This document shows positions 56,201-58,645 of a stretch of DNA of 58,645 bases, piece by piece. The DNA comes from Clostridia bacterium (GTDB taxonomy: Bacteria; Bacillota; Clostridia; Oscillospirales; CAG-272), in NCBI GenBank assembly GCA_017462605.1, contig JAFTQV010000002.1, positions 1 through 58,645 on the forward strand, written 5' to 3'. Under the pieces are notes generated by a model that ran no database searches, was not told the DNA's origin, and saw nothing but the letters and a program-made list of their open reading frames with translations. How positions within the stretch are numbered: the first letter of the stretch is position 1; the number at the start of each line of letters is the position of its first letter. Made by a program: the position numbers and the translations under genes.

Positions 56201-58482
56201 TAGCTCTCGGACATTCCGGCACTACCGCCGATGACGATACAAAGGAGCTTGAGTTCATCTTTAAAGACGTTGATTTCGCTTTCGGAACTGGAGCAGAGGT
56301 CCTCATCAGAGAATGGAAGGACCACACGGGAGACGGACTTAACGTAAGCTATCTCTTTGACGAATGCCGAATTGATTTTGCAAATGCAAAGAGCGGAGCT
56401 ATTGCTTTCGATTTCCTTGATACCAATAAAAAGACTCTAACGGCTGCCACCTTCAAGGGCGGACTTATCAAGGCGGATGATCTCAATAGCTACTCGGTAG
56501 TTAAAAACAATTCCGAAGAAAACGTCACATTCATCAAGAATGATAGCGGAAGCTACACAAAGGCAGAGCTTCCTCTCAGCGCGCCCGATCCCACAGCGAC
56601 CTTCAAGAGTGAAAGCGGAGAGACTCTTTCCTTCGGCAAGGAGAGCATAGGCGCACAAAGCAAGATCTACGTGCTTGGAGAAAACGTTTTCATAAAGTAC
56701 GGAAGCGTACCCTTCGCTTATACGAACGCCGAGTTCTATCCCTTCCTCGTTTTCGATAAAAACGGCGCATTCCTCGGAGCGGACGATACCTTCCTTGATA
56801 CGGTAGCGCCTACCGACAATGAAGGCGCTATCCATATAGCGAAGAGTCATATGCAATCGAACTCCTGGAACGGAACGGACTTCGGATCGGACGAAAGATC
56901 GGCAACGATCCTTATGAGAGCTGACTATTCCATGGCAAGCACCGAGACTTACAATAACTTAGCTCAGATCATAGGAACCGCCACCGTTGATCTTGACGGA
57001 CACACCCTTACCGCTTATAAGACGAGGACTCTTTTTGGCACCTCGATCAAGCCTTGGGGCGAAAGAGGTATATATCCGACAACGATCACGGTCAAGGACG
57101 GAACCGTTGAGATATTTGATGCTCCCCTTATCAAGGTTGAAACCTGGACCGGAAGCGATTCAAGACCCGATGATTATGTGAAGAATAAGAAATTTACGTA
57201 TAATTTCGAGGGCGTATCGGTTAAGGCTCTCGGAACGTCGGATAAGATCGTTTCGCAGTCCAACGTCGGAACGGGAACTCCGAATGCTGTCGGAAACCTC
57301 TACGTAGGATTTACCGATTCCACGATAGACGTAAGCGAGTCAAAGGCGGCGAGCCTTACCGTGATGAATTCGGGCAACGGACTTACTCACGTCACCGTGA
57401 CGTACAGAGGCGGATCTATCATTGCCAAAGAGGGCGTCACTATATTTGACGGATCGGCGGACGCTGAGGGATCTCTCAGCTTCGAGAGAGGTAAGGACGG
57501 AAAGCTCACCTCGCTCAGAATGATCTCGGGCAAAGCTCCTCTCGATGAGTATTCGGGTAGCCTCGGCAAGCTCGTATTCGTCAGCGAGGGTGTGAATACT
57601 TACAGACTTACGCCTAAGGCTGCAGCCGAATTCGGCGTAAAGAAGAGCATAACTCTTTCCTCGGATCTTATTCTTAACGTTTACGTTGAGGCGATCGACG
57701 AGCTTCTTTCCTTCAAGATTGCGGGAAAGATTTACGAAAAGAATGATTTTGCTTCTCTTACCACAGAGGTGATAGAGGGCGAGACCTATTATAAGGTTTC
57801 CGTTTCCCTTGCTTCGTACAATGCGCTCGATGACGTTGCGCTTTCTGCCAAGATCTCTCTTGCGGATGGAAGCGAGCTTGAAAGCGTGCGCACGCTTAAC
57901 GCCGTAAATTATGCGAAGAGCGTGATAGCGGGAGAGGGAAGCGAGAAGGAGAAGACTCTCGCTCTTGATATGCTTTCATATATCAGAGCGGCTTACGCCT
58001 ACTTCGGCTCTGCGAACACGGCAAAACTTGCCGAGATAGACGAGATCCTCGGAGATGAGTACGACGATACGAGCGCACCCGATCTTACGGCAGATGCCAA
58101 GACTCCTGCGGCAGGCTCAGGGCTCTCGGGCGCTACGCTTAAGCTCGGCGCGACAGCTGACTTCATCTTCATTCTTGATAAGGGCTGCTCGGCGAGCGAC
58201 TTCACCTTCAGGATAGGCGATACCGCGCTTAAGGTCACTGACTGCGAGACCTACGTTATAGTTGAAGCTCCCTTAGGCTCTCTTACAGAGACTGTAAGCT
58301 TTGAGGGCAAGAATAAGGACGGCGAGACCGTATCGGGCGAATATAACGTTATGTCCTACTACGCGTGGGCGGCAGCCGAGGGCAATGAAAAATCGTCTCC
58401 CGAGCTTATAAAGCTTCTCGAAAGACTTATAAAATATTCCGAGAGCGCGAAGGCGTTCTCGGAAGAGACGGCAAACGGCTGA
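50206..58482 (+). CDS. Giant secreted hydrolase-like/beta-helix protein 2
   Basis: A 2758-residue exported paralogue of giant 1. The start 50206 has an AGGAGG ribosome binding site and opens a normal signal peptide (MRSGKKRKLK, hydrophobic core, cleavage near AFA/S). An upstream ATG at 50149 would spoil it. Residues 40-590 form the alpha/beta-hydrolase-like head: GNSKGG at 400-405 (Ser402), candidate acid Asp520 and His552 in PIGHTLTSG. An Ig-like SbsA/Big_5 domain and two beta-sandwich (CBM-like) domains follow to about 990. A beta-helix start lies near 995 (INIDLNGYTVY), then four repeats open at about 1258, 1555, 1859 and 2163 (LYG/DYG/TFG/KYG ... YPF-x-x-F). From about 2470 is the shared C-terminal domain. 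No LPXTG, SLH or transmembrane anchor. Hydrolase function and glycan substrate are inference. Confidence 0.86.
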   Translation: MRSGKKRKLKIVALICSLACLLSTGVIAAFASSAIETVGEMAKDVDGGDGIATAFSSYKVQDTVRASSSLVGDVQYTVYHNKTSAIKTGYEGTPIVVYTVNHPTVQRVGTDSNKTIITSMLDKGYVVIVLDFLNNSDITTTDIANYTQQFRQDIVNKKVITYSGFPEGNPRETFIAPSGCNVLLQQVFWSIDKHSAEGTLEKIVENWNTDFRTTKGGKLVKWVHSDGTRKKVLDGATWHNADGSANTSGGQYTYVKYTVAETITDCVDPDGSFIDMDLYINVVYPTSPNTEVPVMSLANSSGYPTTSVTSADLRPHSNDFLYNGYANVVFDYMWEPMSRNASWGYYDGSQGNTKDHMNYGLMMYNDKLVNTAAMRYLRNLSLSDKTGEYNFDLDAFGVYGNSKGGWFSYLGEAVLQKELISSTEGMTKDALETAIDLKLASLVPDRYYNGHDGTTRYQANAGKIEKDGFTVRAGEKQPWLTYDGKEIISGCQLTNACNGSQEEDISEGHVPIFISCNMTDTYNAAYGYSINIYNICRMLDIPLLHFEVPIGHTLTSGKDMNYNVDTYENYFKYVGYFLKDLPIDVAYVSPMDKAGEVAVTDKIEIHFTGIVESSEIAKITVTSENSSVSGSWESSFGGTVWTFTPEALSGDTVYTLAIPSDFAGNNGVAMGKAYTLSFETEKDSAKYLGASGEYYTFTAPKEFTFGNTYVFRFLVTNDAANKAMLYAVDGAGDTEGELLGSVNLRGAGTYEIDVTDYIAAKADQEVTLMLKAENAKGEREVLNSEDGSAIYNLPSKNKNSKVTFENGVTIGEETAVSVYVSTPTPKPNADNPLSVYYDNPTHLFTYSGIMGGFKTTPENYGRRFTVEFDVYDTVERVMRVQLNTMTKRVDYGTIDYDHVFFNVKTKANGWTHVEFTYNVYEPDYGFASDGNSQSLAVYLSPTGYQAAGEEKLAYINGLKVTEITTEMTVGNAFLAEKEDGTGISYKAPQNAVKPLAVYNGDTKVGEYSTLAEAFAAYTSGYTLKLQSDYTLTDSGIYSGMGSFAEINIDLNGYTVYSMNTTGAFLWLKSTTKSATVINVSGGAIRLGRCALISYADSTLEGAGKAWGVKLDGVYIGLTENSFATELLSTSDLPSGAETDVNVEFNNCIFDIPDEKRAKDAAVLFTAPASKSLGLTYDVTGGEIRLSSQRWITVIDNAMIVEFHKDASDNYTVLKMPESITTSVSGSYLTKDGYAKFDKAASSEYITTYTLACDENSTLYGVITDDYLDDEAYPFLVFKNGVLISGEATFAAAITKANGYLKGTDLADEKVEILLRRDFVNTGEASFGSTNGTILIDLGGHTLSRSSTLVNAVVNSSTVFTYPTSVIFTNGRLDVMKDKGVIGVTHCLIAASSTKTFNVTFDKVTFGFGAQSPETITKSEGIFWSMWQNGYDASTVTNLTLKDCTLDLVTNAPANGATLFKLTNTEKGQVNFKMLGGEIISSGAEYTFATTDSKDSVLVGLGSGGKLPTLKVKSGGAVIDYAFRTESGDYTNFTTDGSTEGGYDLYELTVNQNVTDYGMIPGTYENAESYPFVLFMDGQFVGAYGTWKAATQGAGTALDGKSDKTAYLLMRRDYNNTGDSADGGSINKVNGTLVVDLGAHTFTRGANIFDMYYYKSNTAPVNMIIKNGSLRTLGKPIFANQINADTESAVKSWNVTVTGVTLGFAEGAESTGETFVTTWTNPVKDADKVITTPCTMRSHTTLVFKDCTFDLNTNRPTTKPTLFDLSDNNGYDLVKTDIVIEGGEIICDSLKNVTIATKNEGTDSVTFTKSGGKYATLTATTTAKDASHYTGAFDTPEGTMYYVEIADDGVNSTYVLDKMTFGELSAPITAKYLSALDYPFFVFSDSSFSSAKDYWRNAIDAAKELVNDDSEKNVTANIVLRRDYDVSKTNTAGKSDAGSNFNNAKGKISIDLNGKTINNVDTYFIDVYFEYKNASYLGYKSTVEIKGGTLKNSRATFPMIALGHSGTTADDDTKELEFIFKDVDFAFGTGAEVLIREWKDHTGDGLNVSYLFDECRIDFANAKSGAIAFDFLDTNKKTLTAATFKGGLIKADDLNSYSVVKNNSEENVTFIKNDSGSYTKAELPLSAPDPTATFKSESGETLSFGKESIGAQSKIYVLGENVFIKYGSVPFAYTNAEFYPFLVFDKNGAFLGADDTFLDTVAPTDNEGAIHIAKSHMQSNSWNGTDFGSDERSATILMRADYSMASTETYNNLAQIIGTATVDLDGHTLTAYKTRTLFGTSIKPWGERGIYPTTITVKDGTVEIFDAPLIKVETWTGSDSRPDDYVKNKKFTYNFEGVSVKALGTSDKIVSQSNVGTGTPNAVGNLYVGFTDSTIDVSESKAASLTVMNSGNGLTHVTVTYRGGSIIAKEGVTIFDGSADAEGSLSFERGKDGKLTSLRMISGKAPLDEYSGSLGKLVFVSEGVNTYRLTPKAAAEFGVKKSITLSSDLILNVYVEAIDELLSFKIAGKIYEKNDFASLTTEVIEGETYYKVSVSLASYNALDDVALSAKISLADGSELESVRTLNAVNYAKSVIAGEGSEKEKTLALDMLSYIRAAYAYFGSANTAKLAEIDEILGDEYDDTSAPDLTADAKTPAAGSGLSGATLKLGATADFIFILDKGCSASDFTFRIGDTALKVTDCETYVIVEAPLGSLTETVSFEGKNKDGETVSGEYNVMSYYAWAAAEGNEKSSPELIKLLERLIKYSESAKAFSEETANG
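53977..57610 (+). repeat. Four YG/YPF module coding repeats in giant 2
   Basis: Modules start at nt 53977, 54868, 55780 and 56692, with periods of 297, 304 and 304 codons, slightly shorter than in giant 1. Each has a YPFLVF-like opening, an LRRD strand, IDLGGHTL, a turn with NGTL or NGRL, VTFGFG and NDCTLDL-like strands, and a GGEI turn. Confidence 0.8.
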
Positions 58483-58493
58483 TAAAAAAGAAC

Positions 58494-58533
58494 ACCGCAT
58501 TTTCGGGTCAAGGCTCGGGGATGCGGTATTTTT
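58494..58533 (+). terminator. Terminator of giant 2
   Basis: ACCGCAT (58494-58500) pairs with ATGCGGT (58521-58527), followed by ATTTTT. The next base begins the group II intron. Confidence 0.8.
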
Positions 58534-58645
58534 GTGCGCTCGGCACGCGTTACAACTTGGCGGTGGAAGTCCGCTACAGGCTTGGCAGTAGGAACTGTTA
58601 GCTGAGGGCAAGGGCGTCCGTCGTGAGGCGGAGTCTGAAGGAAGC
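58534..58645 (+). mobile_element. Group IIC intron, 5' end (cut by window edge)
   Basis: From 58534 the sequence starts GTGCGCTCGGC and continues with group II domain I motifs: ACTGTTAGCTGAGGGCAAGG and GGAGTCTGAAGGAAGC. These match the IIC-type intron architecture known from Oceanobacillus iheyensis (GUAACAGUUAGCC, GCAAGGGUGUCC, UCUGAAGGAAGC). It sits directly after a terminator stem and T-run, the preferred landing site of class IIC introns. The reverse transcriptase and 3' end lie outside the window. An open frame on the opposite strand here is not a gene. Confidence 0.88.

Overview
The window is chromosomal DNA around the replication origin of a spore-forming, low- to mid-GC Clostridia (Bacillota), probably an uncultured gut lineage. 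The evidence is the dnaA-dnaN-recF-remB-gyrB-gyrA block, four parS sites around a soj/spo0J (parA/parB) pair, a spoVAC-spoVAD-spoVAE operon, RNase J with a long basic N-terminus, and Shine-Dalgarno and sigma-A promoter sequences of Firmicute type. The lineage below class level is inference.

Layout. 1-750: a tRNA-Ser(UGA) with its terminator and, beside it, a decayed partial copy of the same tRNA. 754-5486: housekeeping and small accessory genes (rhodanese lipoprotein, Bcp peroxiredoxin, a RlaP-type nucleotidyltransferase, a membrane protein of unknown function, an MmcQ/YjbR protein, and a PnuC-type transporter behind a structured leader). 5474-21319: first giant-exoprotein locus. It holds an AraC regulator, a divergent 2808-aa secreted protein, a 52-aa ORF just behind it, a palindrome-rich gap, and a convergent 1890-aa secreted protein. 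21531-25018: DinG/XPD-like helicase, zinc-ribbon protein and histidine phosphatase. 25.0-28.7 kb: AT-rich DNA, parS sites, parA, parB and a two-TM protein. 28999-33315: leftward PPTase, RNase J, small membrane protein, XRE regulator and lipoprotein. 33296-42043: gyrA to dnaA. 42262-44103: spoVA. 44240-48960: DUF4190 protein, Na/Pi cotransporter, DUF368 transporter and CPA2 antiporter. 48969-58482: second giant locus, with an XRE regulator, a second AraC regulator and a divergent 2758-aa secreted protein. The right edge cuts into the 5' end of a group IIC intron sitting on that gene's terminator.

The most unusual content is a duplicated module: an AraC/cupin regulator transcribed away from a roughly 2.8-thousand-residue exported protein. 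In both copies the giant has an alpha/beta-hydrolase-like head with a GNSKGG nucleophile elbow, an Ig-like and carbohydrate-binding-like middle, four 300-340-residue beta-helix-like repeats that open with a K/LYG-x-I/V-P...YPF motif, and a C-terminal domain shared also by the 1890-aa protein. Both intergenic regions carry two TTGTCA direct repeats exactly 21 bp apart next to the giant's promoter, the geometry expected of an AraC-family operator. I infer two parallel, ligand-controlled surface or exo-enzyme systems, probably acting on glycans or esterified polymers. The substrate is unknown.

All calls are from reading the sequence. No database search was run.
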